A stretch of 64,000 nucleotides of DNA from Sphaerosporella brunnea (taxonomy: Eukaryota > Ascomycota > Pezizomycetes > Pezizales > Pyronemataceae), in contig VXIS01000265.1 in the NCBI GenBank assembly GCA_008704415.1, positions 1-64,000 on the forward strand, in the 5' to 3' direction. A model generated the notes under the pieces. The model was not told the origin of the DNA and searched no databases. It saw only the letters and a list, made by a program, of their open reading frames with translations. Positions 42,360-54,525 of the stretch are shown one piece after another. Numbering within the stretch: the first letter of the stretch is position 1; each line of letters begins with the position of its first letter. Both the position numbers and the translations under genes were made by a program.

Positions 42360-45300
42360 ATGCGAGATTTATCATGTCTGATGTTGATACCTTTGCTTTG
42401 TGCTCGTTGTTTTGTTTATGGGGCGTCTGCGGGATTTAAGCTGCCTTGGCCTTTTCTTTCATCCTTTAGATATGGTGCATCGGGAATATGGGTGTTTTGA
42501 ACGGAGCCATTTTTGATATTGATTAAGTTTCAGAACCAGCGGACAAGTTGATTTGCGTGACTGATGTAGAAATCACTCAATTCAAAAAAACGACAGCGAT
42601 TCAATCCCGCCGACAACAGCCTCCTCTGTGAAAGGTTACCAAAACGTGCAGCGACGGCTGCGTACAGTTGCGGTTGTTTTATCCTCCCTTCGCCGTTATA
42701 TTACGATCGTAGAGATCCTCAAGCGTACGTACCCTCACCCCAGCCCGACAAGATGATACTACTGATGGTGACGCAGGAGGAAATGGCGAGCGACCCAGAA
42801 GTAGCATCTTTCCAGTAATTATCGACGTAATAAAAGGGAGCACTCTAGCGTTTGAAGTTCAACGGCTATCACTTCACTTGTGTTGCAGATCACTTGCTAA
42901 TATGACGACAAGTACTACTCAGGGTCCAGTCTTTGGCACCCCGCAGTTAAAGAAAGGCCCCGCTCGCGCGCAGTCTTAAGCTTGAAGTCTGCGTCATAGG
43001 TACCCTAAAATTATAACTCCGTGTCTAGCGGTGGTCCGAGAAGATATATATATCTATACTTGCCGGGAAAGTACATAGTTAACTAAACAGACACATTCGC
43101 AAGCCTTGGATGACTTGTCAGTACATACGTGGGGTGAGATTTCGGTCTGTCACTCCTACCGGTGAACTTCGAGCTCTGGGCCCCGATGGGTGGTGAATAA
43201 ATCAGGTATCATGCATGTGTACGGATGACACTCAACAACTGGATCGTTTCCATCCACCGGGAAGAGCACGGCCGATGAACTTGGAGAGAGAGAGGGGTAC
43301 ACTGCGAACAGAGCAGGCGGGTGGGTTTCAAGGAGAAAATAAGTGATGAACGTCCACGAACAGATCTAGACGTTCAAACACTCTCTAACATGGGTATCAG
43401 ATTGATACATTCGCTACAGACTATTGGCGAGTTGGAGATTTATGCCTAGATAAGCAGTCCCTTCTTCCTAGATAGGCCCTGGCATGACTGAGGGTTGAAT
43501 GCATATTTCAGGAGAAGAGAAGAGAACAGCGCGAGTGCTTGACGATGTCGCGCTTCTTCTGAACCGCCGATTTCTCCATCGGAATTTCCGGCTTGGTCCG
43601 GTGCGGCTGACTTGGACTCGTGAAGTCGTTTGTTGTATGTACAATCACAAGTGATCACTTGGATCATTCCAATTATCCGCGGTCCCGGCAAACATTCCCG
43701 TGTGGCAACATCAGGCAATTGCAATTTTTGACTCCACCACCAACCCGGATGATGCCTCCCTTTTCCAACTTTGGATGCGCATTTCCGCAACCTGAACGGG
43801 ATTTCATGTACTCCTGTACTGTACTGTTGAAGATTTTTTTTTTCGCAACGCGGGTATCGATAGCCAGGCGGAAGCCAAGTTTTTTGTCACCGTTATGGAT
43901 GGAGTCTGGGCGATGCCATTTTGCCCCGCCAGCGGGGCAACCATCCGCCGGATGCGACCGGAACCGGCGGCACTCTTTCAATCGAATACGATGCGGTCAG
44001 TGCGACATGTTGCGAACGCCCGAATTTTGCTCCAAGATCTTTTTAAACAACCCAACGCGGGTAAATCGGCTCTAAACCCTATGCCGTCAGTATAGTTACC
44101 TAGTTTTACTGCCAAATTCGAACAACACACAAGCTGCAAGTGTGTGCTGGGCATCGAAAATGAACACGAGCTGTAGATACCTATACGATCCCGTATTGGT
44201 AGGCACCTAGATACAGGTCCAAAATAAGGCAACAGAATTAGGCCACCCCCCCCCCCCCTCCTCCCAATATAGAACGCGCGGGAGCTTTTCTCCAATCCCT
44301 CCCTGCCAGCAAACAGGTTTCCTTCGCTTCCAAACCGGGCCAACGCGAAGGGATCTTCTGGGACGGCCAAGGAAACCCAAAAGTCAGCCCTCCAGAAATT
44401 GCGGCACGGCCTCCACGTTGGCTGTAAGCGGTGGGGGACACAGCCATCAATAACAATGTATACCTTATGTATGTAAGATTCCGGAGCTGTCAAAAGCAGA
44501 AATGACGTCTCACCGTATAAACTATGTAGGTAACTACTCTATGATACCTACCTACCTCAACCGCAACCGGCGAAGACCGAATGGGTCTCAGCCAACATTA
44601 TTCACTTGTCAGTGGTATGGAAGGGCTGAATCCGAAGGATGCAATTCTGGTGGTTCGGCATGCATGATGTTAGATGCGAGAACGTGCTTACAACCAATCA
44701 CATTGGGTGGCGGTTAGGTATTCTCGTGGGTGGCTGTTTGAAATTATCGAAATTGCCCAACGAATGGTTAGTACCCAAATCGAGCATCGAGATTCGAAGT
44801 CAGCTTCAGCCTTCCCGGGGGGTAGGTGCCTCGTCTAACGGTTCGGCACCAGCCAAGCGGGTCCCAAGCCGACTCTCACGAGTACATGGATGGGTTTTTT
44901 TGGCTTAACGAAGCCCGAGATTGGACCCATCGGGATGTTTCGGTGTGTTGGAAAGCCCGTTTTGAGCACCTACTGCAGATATGTCGAATACCTACTCTAT
45001 CTGGGGCCCCTGTATTCTGGAACCCAGCGACAGGGCGACAAATTGACGATGCATACGAGTACTCATGTAGCAACTAACGAGCGAGGACTAGAAATAGAAC
45101 AGAAGTGGAACATCATCAAAATTGAATCGCTCGTGCCAGCCGTAGATTACAGGGATTTGGTATTACATCTGCCAACTTGGCGGCTCATCAATTTCGATTG
45201 CGCAGTCAGAGCCGTGCAACCTCGCGACGTCTGCATGCAACATCCCGGGTGTCTCTGGGCGGATGAGCACGCCGCTGTTCGTGGGGTTCTGATGACTGGA

Positions 45301-46657
45301 AAGGTTCCAGCCCCTGATATCGCGCCAGGCAAATCAATCAATGCATCCCAGTACATGTGCTCACTGCTCGGCTGGAGGCTCGGATCGATGCATTGCGCGC
45401 AGACACGCTCTGTCCGGTTCACAACGTCCCAAAATGCGGAGGATGTGCTCACACAACGCCAATAAGGATCGAACGCAGTGCACCGCGACTTTGACCTCCT
45501 CCTCCCCATGATGCATGCTAAGTACCTATCGGAACATGCCAAGCAGGCTGAGGTTAGCCTTACCAGTCGTAAGCAGAGGTATGTATTGGGCATCGTGACT
45601 GGCTTTCCTCTGTCTCTCTAACAGTGTTCTGGCTCATCTCTACACGCATACATACATACCTAGGTACATAGTTCGGACTTCCAACAGCGGCGGACCCGAC
45701 GGACGCCCCCTGCTGGCGTGTACCTGCAGTACTGCGCAGCGTACCAGCCAGCCCTGTGGAAGGCGCTCAGGCTACTCCGCAAAAAGCACCAGCGCGCACT
45801 GCCTCGCAGTCCGCTTAGTTGGCTTGGCCCAACCCAACTCGTGCGGCAGGCAAAGCGCCATCATTTCAGTGGCCGTGCGGCTAGGCCGGATTGGGCCAGG
45901 GACAAACGGCACCCCGAACTGGGGGAGGGGCGGGTTTCTTGTTCCACGTTTCGGAGCGTCCAGGGATGGATATGGCTGGGCCTTACCGTTTACATACATG
46001 TGCTTCCTCCCTTGTTCGTTCGCCTGGCACCGTTTTTGCTCAGGCCGCCAGCTTGCTCGCTCTCGCGCCTGGCGAAATCTCGTCGCTTTGGCGGTAATTA
46101 TCTACAATTTCTCGGCGCAAAGTGTACGTCCGTGTCCCTACCCTGGCATTGGCCTGGCTGATCGGCTGATCCAGTCCAGTGAGACCTCGTAAGCGCAGCA
46201 CCTCTTGGTGATTGAAAGCTTAGCATTCGTACCACCCGGCCACCAATAAGGCCTCCCTCCGCCCCACCTGTCGGATCATGGCGGTTGCAAGCGCGATTCT
46301 GTTTTGGTGTAGCGTGGATGCAATGAGAGGGGGTTCTTTTTCAGGAACTGAAGTCGGCGGCATCGGCGAGACTAGGCGAAAAGCCAGGAGCCCCCCCCCC
46401 AGCCCCAGTGCTTGCCTGCCCACCCTGATAAATAAATATAAGCCGTGCTGCTGCGATGTCCTCCATAGCCCGCCCTATCCCTCCCGTACTCTTCCTCTCG
46501 GACAGTCCACACATCAATTCCACCGGTATCCTTGGGTTCACTCGTTATCCCCAAGGCTTCCCGTGTTCTTTCTAGCCAACTAATATATCCCTCTTGGAAT
46601 TACGACTTTATTCTTCTGTGATTTTCTTCTTCGTTTTGTTAGGGAGTCTCGCCAGCC
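42360..46657. other. 4.3-kb gene-free stretch
   Basis: The longest gene-poor stretch in the window. I see no gene, tRNA or clear terminal repeats. The longest open frame (44890-45465, plus) has no motif. Poly-C tracts occur near 44245-44260 and 46390. A pyrimidine-rich leader just before 46658 probably belongs to the tyrosinase promoter. Confidence 0.45.
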
Positions 46658-48984
46658 ATGAAGTTCTCATCATTTGTGGCCATGGCCACCACCTCAGCCG
46701 TCGCGCTGTTTTCTTACAGCGTTGAGGCGCAACAGCCAGTGCCAAACTTTTACCCCGTTCGTGGAGCTATTACCTGGACCAACAGTGTAGTTCGACGTCT
46801 ACCTGTACAGACGCTGGCTTCGGATAGACCAGACATCTACAACATGTTCCTGTTGGCATTGGTAGGAGGCATCTCAGGGATCACATCCACTGGACGTTTT
46901 ACTGATTGATCCACTGGGACACAGATTGACATGCAAACCAACAAGTTGGAGACCGACCCGCTCTCGTACTACCAACTCTCTGGCATCCACGGAGTTCCCT
47001 ACATTCCGTGGCAGGAGACATCGGTCAGCACGCAAGACACCAGCACGGGTTACTGTACCCACAACTCAGTGCTGTTCGCTACATGGCACAGGTGAGAATT
47101 GGACCATATGGGGCGAAGGGCGTGCTTGAATTGGATTGACGAATTGTTTTTAGACCCTACCTGGCCCTTTTCGAGGAGCGCCTCGTGAAGCACGCCATCT
47201 ACGTTGCCTCCAAGTTTACGGGAAGCCAGGCCGGCAGATACCGGTCGGCTGCTAGGAACGTTCGTCTGCCGTACTGGGACTGGGCCGCAACCGACCTCCA
47301 GGCCCGTCTCCCGGCCCAGCTCAAGTCTACTACCGTTACTGTCACCCGCCCTGGCGCCGGAGGTGTTCCGGAGACCGTCTCTGTTACCAACCCGCTTCGC
47401 GAGTACAGGTTCAGGGACGACAACTTGAGAAACCAGTACTTCAGCTTCCAGTTCCAGAACTCCGCATTCACGCGCCGTCAGCCTCCGGATTCGTCGCTTT
47501 CTTCTAGCAACAACGCTGCTGTCGATGCCGTGATGAACCGTGACTACTCCAGCCGCCGGTCCGCCACATATGCCTTGTTCAGCATTCCCAACTTCAGCGA
47601 CTTCTCCGGAACCATGCGCAACACCAACGGATCCCCCAACGCCTGGAACAGTGTTGAATCGGTCCACAACGGTGTCCACGTCAACTGCGGTGGACAGTGG
47701 GGACACATGACTGCCGTCGCCTACTCTGCTTTCGACCCGGTCTTCTGGATGCACCACTGCAACATTGACCGTCTCATCGCCATGTACCAGGCGGTTAACC
47801 CTGGCAGCGTTATCCAGCCCCGCCCTGCTTCCGGAACCTTCGCTCGCCAGGTCAGTAGCAGCGACGTCGACACCATCAACACTCCTCTCGCGCCTTTCCG
47901 TCACCCCAACGGCCAGTACTACACCTCCCAGGATGTCTCCACTGCGGACTCCATCTGGAACTTTGGTTACCAATACACTGAGGTTCCTGTTTCGTTCCGT
48001 GGCAACCCCTCCGGCCTTGCTGCGTTCACCACCTCGCAAATCAACGCCTTGTACCGCGACAGCAGCTCCTCCAACAAGAAGCGTGATGTTGCTTACAAGC
48101 GCCGCGAGTGGGTCTGCCACATGACCTACGACAACAACGAGCTTCCCTCCACCTCGTCGATTGAGATTTACTTCGACAAGCCTAATGGCAGCGCTCCATC
48201 CGGCACCGGTTATCTGCCCAAGCCCACTGACGCTCCCAAGTACCACAACGGCACCACCATTCCCAAGTCCTCTGTCAGTGACGATGCTTTCTACTGTGGA
48301 TCTGCCTCCACTCTGCGTGACCCCGGCGCTAAGCACATGATGAGCATGAACGTCACTGGTGCCGTTTACATGAGCGACGCTCTTCTCGAGGCCGGCTGTC
48401 CGTCCTTGGAGCCCGCTGATGTCGTTCCCTTCCTCAAGGAGCGCCTGCAGTGGGTTATCCGTGTTGGTGGCGTTGAGGAGTACCCTCTGTCCAAGACTCC
48501 TTCCCTGAAGGTCGGTGTTTCGTCTTCGGATGTCGACTACCCTGCCGAGGACACCAAGCTTCCCGTCTGGGGAGAGTTCGAGACCCACTACGACGTCACC
48601 GATCTCAAGGTTTGCGGTTTCACCCTCAAGGACAAGGGACTGGTCGACTCGGTCGTTGCCCCCGTCGTCGATGCTGCTTATTCGGTCGTTTCCGACATCG
48701 CTGGAGCCATTCCCACCCACGTGCCTATCTTCGGTGGATCTCCTTCGTCCTCTTGCACCGAGGAGGCGGCGACCGCCACCCACGTTTACAAGCCCACCTC
48801 GACTCCCGTCTACCACCACCAGCCCTCCGAGACCCCTAGCTCCACTTGCACCGATGAGATCCACGCCCAGCCTACCGAGTATGTGCCCGTGGAGAAGGCT
48901 TCGACCATTTGGGTCACCTCCTACACCACGGTGTGCCCGGCAACGTGCACTCCCGAGGCTACTCCCACGCTCGCCGCGTACTAA
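46658..48984 (+). CDS. secreted tyrosinase with C-terminal Ser/Thr-rich tail
   Basis: Model join(46658..46861,46925..47091,47154..48984), 733 aa; the introns are 63 and 62 nt. Binuclear type-3 copper oxidase that hydroxylates monophenols and oxidises diphenols to quinones. A signal peptide is predicted at [20 protein letters not shown], with likely cleavage after VEA. CuA ligands are His90 (SGIHGVPY), His114 (GYCTHNS, with Cys112 positioned for the Cys-His thioether) and His123 ([13 protein letters not shown], built across intron 2). The CuB site is VHNGVH (His295, His299) and [15 protein letters not shown] (His324/325). A tyrosinase C-terminal domain follows from [20 protein letters not shown], with [11 protein letters not shown] just before it as a possible processing site. 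The last 110 residues are Thr/Pro/Cys-rich ([20 protein letters not shown]), typical of extracellular proteins. Coding is GC-rich at third positions, consistent with good expression. Confidence 0.93.
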
Positions 48985-50760
48985 GCACCGGGTGGGTTAA
49001 GGAATGAAGTTGCGCTGTTTTTTTTTTAATGACGACCAAAGCTTTAGAAGAAGAAGGAAGAAGAAGAAAGAAGAAGGGATATTCAAAGCAAAAAAATCTA
49101 AGGGGCTAAAAGGCAATAATACCTAATCACCGTTTTTTTTTGGACATTTCTTTTCACATCTGTCATTCGCTCGCTTTGTCTTTTTTGGATTTGATCCTTT
49201 TTTTTCTTTTCCTCTTTTTTTTTTCTTTCTTTTGCATATATGTCGCATTGGTTCGGCAAAGGGAGGCAGGGGATCAGGAGGGCTTTTTTTTTTTTTTTTT
49301 CTTTTCGGAAGTATCTATTGAAATCCTAACGGTGTCCTGTTTTTGGTCCTCATATCATTCCGGCATCTGTCACATCATTCCCGTGTATCTACTTGTATAC
49401 AAAATTGCAGAACTCGCTTAACAACTACTGCTACCATCGCAACCTTTGCACATTGACTTCTGTTTTACATTTGTAGTTTTTTTTTTTATGTGTTTCGGCA
49501 TTTCGGCAGGTAAGGCAGCATTTTGTGAGGTTGTACACCCCCCCCCCCCCCTCTCCCCCTTTTTTTTTTTACCGCAATATCGTCAAAAAAAAAAGCATAC
49601 AAACCTCGGTGTGTGTGTGTGTGTGTCAAGAGCCGAACCCTCGCGCCCAAGAGCGAACGCGAGTCCCCCAGCCGCTGATTGGGCACTCGTTTTACCGAGC
49701 CGTACTTACTTCTTTTTTGCTTTTGGACCTGAATCAGGGACGACCGCGCGCGGAGAAGCCCGCTTTCCGAGGATCTGGAGATTGGAGTGGGTGTGGTGCG
49801 ACAAAGGGGGCTGTTGGTTGGTTGGTTGGTTGGTTGGTGGGTGGTGGGTGAGCCGAAACGGATGCAGGAAGGGAGTATATGCAATGCACGTGCTTGTTTG
49901 GTGCATTGCATTGGGCTTACGTAAATTGTGGGGGCGGGAAACGAGGCTGTGCAGAGCCTTGCTGACGTAACAGTCCGGCCTTGGGAGGGAAACATTCCGG
50001 CCGCGACAAACATCGTCCACAGCCGCCAAAAATTGGCAACATTGACGTGATGAGGCGGGCAGGGCAGGCTGTCCCAACAGCGACAAAAAGTGCAGTTTTA
50101 AAGCGCATCTCAACAACAAACACGGATACGCGTGTCCTTTTTGTGCAACAACAAGCGCGTATCGCCCTGCGAGCTGGAAATCCCCTTCAATGTTAGGTCC
50201 CCCCCTCGCGGTAGATGTGACTGGCGGATAGGGAAGAGGCATTCGCGAAAGAGTACGACCAGCAGAAAGACGGATACCGCTACCACCCAGAGATGGAGCA
50301 AGACTACGCCCTCCATCCCATATCACCCCTCCGATGGTTTCTCGGACGAAGAGGCCTACGATTGGGAAGACCCTGAGTGCGGGTGGGATCTACTTCCCGA
50401 AGAGGTGGAGGCAGACATCCATCCCCACGGGTCGGTTGGCTCCCCGGATTTGGTCCGCCATCGCGGTTGCCGGGCGGTGGGGTCGGCACAACGAGTTTGG
50501 TCACCCAGTAAAGAATAGGACGAGACAGAGGAGATGGCTAAGCACGGAGGAAGGTGGAGAGCTTGCTGAGAAGGGGTTGTGCCTTTGCAGACACATGTAC
50601 ACCAACTAATGGCCACTTTCGCATTATTAGATTTTTGTTGTGTTTTCAAATGTTTTTTGCACCACTGGGTGAATCTTGGATAGTAAAGTCGCTATACAAA
50701 TATCAATGCATGTGGGTGATGACTTGTGACCCGCAACCTCAACCACAAGCCGTCGCGTGT
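48985..50760. other. gene-free stretch with microsatellites
   Basis: Contains an AAG-rich tract (49045-49078), several T8-T19 runs, a (GT)9 tract at 49609-49626 and a (GGTT)n tract at about 49813-49838. A possible decayed coding segment at 50246-50519 is discussed under findings. No intact gene. Confidence 0.5.
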
Positions 50761-51179
50761 CTAGTAAGCGTACCCAACCATTCCTTCCAACCCACTCATT
50801 AGCCACACATCACCATTTTCAATTTCCAAACACTAGGAAACCATTAAAGAAAAAATTAAAAAAAAAAAAAAAAAAAACTCACCACTCCAAACCTCAAAAA
50901 CTCGTGAACTAGCTCTTGGCGCGTATTTACGGGTCTATACAATCCAAGCTCTTCCAGATCTTTCCGTTCCAGGTCTGTCAAGCCCCAAGCCTGGTATTCA
51001 AGGCCATCCAGTGCCGGCCGCGTGAAGAAGCAATCGGGCACTGACTCGACGGTTGAACATGTTGATGGTGGTGGCGCCGGGTAGTCAGGCTCGGCTGGAG
51101 GGGGATGGAAGACGCATGGCGAGAGAGTGGGAGTAGAAGGAAAGAATCTCTCGTGGTGGTGGATGTTTGTTGTTGTCAT
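50761..51179 (-). CDS. small two-exon protein of unknown function
   Basis: Model complement(join(50761..50832,50883..51179)), 122 aa. Exon 1 begins MTTTNIHHHERFFPSTPTLS, is Pro/Ser-rich to about residue 45, then charged: DLERKDLEELGLYRPVNTRQ, ELVHEFLRFGV. It ends at a consensus GTGAGT donor. The 50-nt intron is largely T19 and ends CCTAG. Exon 2 continues in frame as CLEIENGDVWLMSGLEGMVG and stops with YAY. Without the intron the frame runs into poly-Phe from the T-run. The clean donor and the sensible continuation support splicing. I do not recognise the family. Confidence 0.55.
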
Positions 51180-52489
51180 TGGCTGGTGGACTTGTGAATT
51201 GGGATTGTGTGGTGGGAACTCGGTGGATGGAAAGCTGGAGGTGATAGGTTAGTGAAGCTTGTGCGTACCCGGTTTCTTTAGGAATTGTATTGTTGGGAAT
51301 AGAATGTTGCTATGGGGGTTTTTTTGGCTTTTGAAATGTGTTTAGGTTGATGTTGAGGAATTGGCTATAATCCAGGCTGAGAGCAATCCGCTTTATTGCC
51401 CGTGAAGCATGCACGCCGGATGGTCATTGTGGCGAGCAATTTTCTGTGATTTAACCTTGCAAGTAGGTATAGATACATGTAGCTTCTGGGCTTTACAAAT
51501 GATGCGGTTTCTAGAAGAAAAACTCGGCGCTTGATATGTACAAAAATCAAGGATATCTGAAATTCGAAAGGCATAGAAAGAAAAGAAAAAAAAAAAAAAA
51601 ACACAAAACCTCCAATATCGTACTACACCGCCAGCGACCTGCATCTGGCACAACTGAGGCTGCAGCAACAGGCTGGCAATACTCGCAAGCATGATAGCCA
51701 CCATACCATATCAGCAAAAGCAATGGTCGAGATCAAGAGCGGTCTCTTCCGTCCGCCCATCAGCCACTGCTAACAAAGGCGCAGAATTTCTGTCCATTTT
51801 CAAATCGTCATCGTCGCCGTCATTGGAGCCCACAGAGAATGCAATCTGTAACCGTGGCCACGGCCACTCAGGCTGCGAGGGGAAATGGCATTCATCGTCT
51901 GAGGGGCGGCGTAATTATATACGGCGCAACCCAGGACTTCTTGCCCGGAGTCTGCCCCAGCGCTCGCCACACCCCAGCGGGAGCGTTTTCTTGGACGCCC
52001 GCCAGTAGGTGTTGGTCATGCCTGCTGCAGAACTTGACGATGGCGATGACCTTGGGTGATGTTCTGCGGTCGGGAAATACCGCTTGGGTGACGTTGGGAG
52101 ATTGAAACAGCATGATGAAAAAGCACAACACTTCGGCGCAGCAAACACCATAGTAGCCGCTGTTTCCACTAAAGAGTATGGCTGTCTGGTGGGAAGAAAG
52201 TTGGGTAGAAGCCTCGGGTTGTATAGAAGAAAAAGCTATCAAGCAAGTGGAAGATCCCAGAAACTACCTTACAACTGATGCTATAGTGCAATCGACATTC
52301 CTGCATGAAGCCCCGACGGTTTCGCAAATCCCTCCACTGGAGCGACCAACAACCCAGTGTTGCAATCGGTTTTGGGGCACATAGCCCTGCTCGTTACCAC
52401 GACCAGGCTACGGCCTTCGTAATTCTCTCTGGAATAGCAATCCGTGTGAGTAGTATCCTGTGCAGAACAATGGGAGAGAAATCACGTAC
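51180..52489. other. gene-free stretch
   Basis: Promoter of the small gene at 51179, then sequence without a supported gene. The part next to 52490 may hold further decayed exons of the neighbouring F-box-like relic, but I could not join them. Confidence 0.4.
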
Positions 52490-52919
52490 TGGTCCAATCG
52501 AGTTGGGAAGGCATATAGCCATATTGTGAGGCTCGATATCTGGCCGATGACCCGCATACAAGCGGATTCAGCCACAACATAGTTGGTGAGGGCCGCTTGC
52601 GCTTGGGCGGCCAAACGATCACGATGGTCCTACTCGTGCACAGGGTCGTCTAAAGCGGGCGCCTGGCTGTCTTACATGACATCGAAACGAAGCTCGGACC
52701 AGCGTCCGATAGATAATCAAGGCGCGAGGCTTCAAAAGATCCAGTCGCTCCAGAGCCACACGGCGCAAAATGGCTGTGCTGTTAGCCCCCCCAGACACGG
52801 AATACAGCCGGACATGCATGTCGAAATGGGTGTATGTGATGGATTGTTTCCTCCTCCTGGTTCAAAACGGCTACGATGATGGCGAAGGGGATCTCAACCG
52901 GGAGGATGTCGAGGGTCAT
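52490..52919 (-). pseudogene. possible decayed F-box-like gene
   Basis: From the ATG at 52917-52919 the frame reads MTLDILPVEIPFAIIVAVLN then HHIHPFRHACPAVFRVW, an L-P-x-E-I start and helix pattern like fungal F-box N-termini. It breaks at a run of seven G (52786-52792). One base less would continue GANSTAILRRVALERLDLLK and RALIIYRTLVRASFRCH. A GTAAGA donor at 52675 and a TAG acceptor at 52630 would then join HRDRLAAQAQAALTNYVVAE and CMRVIGQISSLTIWLYAFP. I could not find a convincing C-terminus. Either a pseudogene or a homopolymer sequencing error; family assignment is tentative. Confidence 0.35.
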
Positions 52920-54122
52920 AATTTTGTCATTGGTGTGAAGAGACGGGATTATTCCACCTCGAAGTGTGAGTGATAGGCTGTGATCGCCGGCTATCACAAG
53001 TGATATATAGCATGAACACGGTCGCGTGATCAGAAGCCGGGACTACCATGCACGGTATTCAAAGCCGGCCTGATTAAAAAACCGGCTCGGCTGGCTTCGT
53101 TAGGCAACCCATGCCAGTGTTGGGCACGAACGACAGGCGTTTCAACAACACCGGCGTGGGGTGCCTAGAGCTCTTTTGTTTGGGTTTGTTGGAAGGGAGT
53201 GGAGCCTTCGGTTGCTAGGCAGCAGAAATGTGTAGTTCCGCGTTCAGCCTCCGGCGCGAGTGATAGATTATGTCCAGATCTCTTTTGAGTTGTTGGCTGG
53301 ATTTCATCGAGGCATGTATGTAATCAGCTTTGATGCAAGCGGGGAGTGATTTATGACATTGGCCGGCGCCTTTCCCATCCTAGCCCGGGACCTCTGAGCC
53401 TTCCCGAGCGGGGATAGCCGAGCCGTGTCTAGGTAGATCTTGTTTCGTCTTGTCATCAACAGAAACGGGAAAATTCGCAGAAGGGCATATGTAGAAACTG
53501 CCATATCCCCTGCTCCGGCGGAGGATTCACGACACAAGCCATTTGTTGGACAACGGGATGCATGAGTGGGATGGAGAGGCGTTCAAAGGACCTATCGGTC
53601 CAAACACCTTCTACTGAGTCGCCACCAGATCTCAAATATAATCCGAGCCTGTTATACCTGCAGTGCATCGGTTGTTTCCCACACGCTAGCGCTGATCACG
53701 GCGATCCGGGGAAGTTTAGTTTAGTCACGATTACTGATACAGAGCGGGAGCTTCCCGTGTGGTGGGATCGCAGAATATAGATATATTGCACTACATATGG
53801 ACACGGGAATCTTTCAACGTGTATTGGCCGGCTAGCCTCGGGCAGGTGAATTTTTTCTTTCTTGTATCACCAATAATCACGGGAATCGAAAACTTTTAGG
53901 AAACAAAATGATATATATGGCCAATTCACTCCCCCGCGCGCGATCATCTAGCTAGCTAGGAAACAAAGGAAAAAAAACACAGCCAAAACTAACCCCCCGC
54001 GACTAAGTCTGCACATGTCCGCTGCAAGGAACATTGTACCGTACTGAGCAGTGACTCCTCCACCAGCAAGAAACGAATGACTCCTCCCCTCTTCGTTCCT
54101 TAGAGCGGCTCCGGGGAGCACT
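52920..54122. other. gene-free stretch
   Basis: No gene or repeat recognised, apart from a GC-rich patch at 53050-53110 reminiscent of the hAT-like elements further right. Confidence 0.4.
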
Positions 54123-54525
54123 CTACTTGCGCTGGATCTTGAGGGTAGTTCCGCTGTAGATGTAAGTGCCGATTTGCCAACCTATCACGGGCCAATTAGT
54201 TCCGTAGATATCTTGTGGGATAACCGGCGGCGGCGGCGGCGAAGAGCTTACCGTTGGAAATGCACTGGTTGATGACGTTCTCGGTGGAGTCCCAGCAGAG
54301 CTGAGTGCTCGGGGTGGCGCCGGTGAAGCTGAAGCTGACGTATTGGTTGTCGTAGTTGCAGCTGGTCTGGCCGCTGCCGAAGCAGTTGCACACAACCTCG
54401 CGGACAGTCCAGTAGAGGCCCATGTCCGGCTGGCCCCAGTTGGCGCCAGAGCAGTCGGCGGCGAAGGCGGGAGCCGCCGAGAGGAGGGTGGAGAGGAGAG
54501 CAGTGGTGATGACGGAGGCCTTCAT
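54123..54525 (-). CDS. small secreted cysteine-containing protein
   Basis: Model complement(join(54123..54181,54252..54525)), 110 aa; the intron is 70 nt with a GTAAGC donor. The signal peptide is MKASVITTALLSTLLSAAPA with likely cleavage before ADCSGANWG. The mature part of about 88 residues has six Cys (one in ADCSG, two in VVCNCFG, one in TSCNYD, one in QLCWD, one in NQCISN) and ends GWQIGTYIYSGTTLKIQRK. Size, cysteine number and secretion signal fit fungal small secreted proteins. I do not assign it to a named toxin or effector family. Its promoter lies to the right; a TATA-like GTATAAAACC (minus strand) is near 54650. Confidence 0.8.

Noticed and set aside
44890..45465. 191-codon open frame on the plus strand
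   Set aside because: It starts with ATG but has no motif, no compositional bias and no splice context. Its length is possible by chance in 4 kb.
47050..48864. 604-codon open frame on the minus strand
   Set aside because: It is fully antisense to the tyrosinase gene, whose splice sites and copper motifs are complete. Long antisense frames are expected opposite GC3-rich coding sequence.
48985..50200. candidate proteins in the T- and GT-rich region after tyrosinase
   Set aside because: Translations are dominated by homopolymer and microsatellite products (poly-Phe, Cys-Val repeats).
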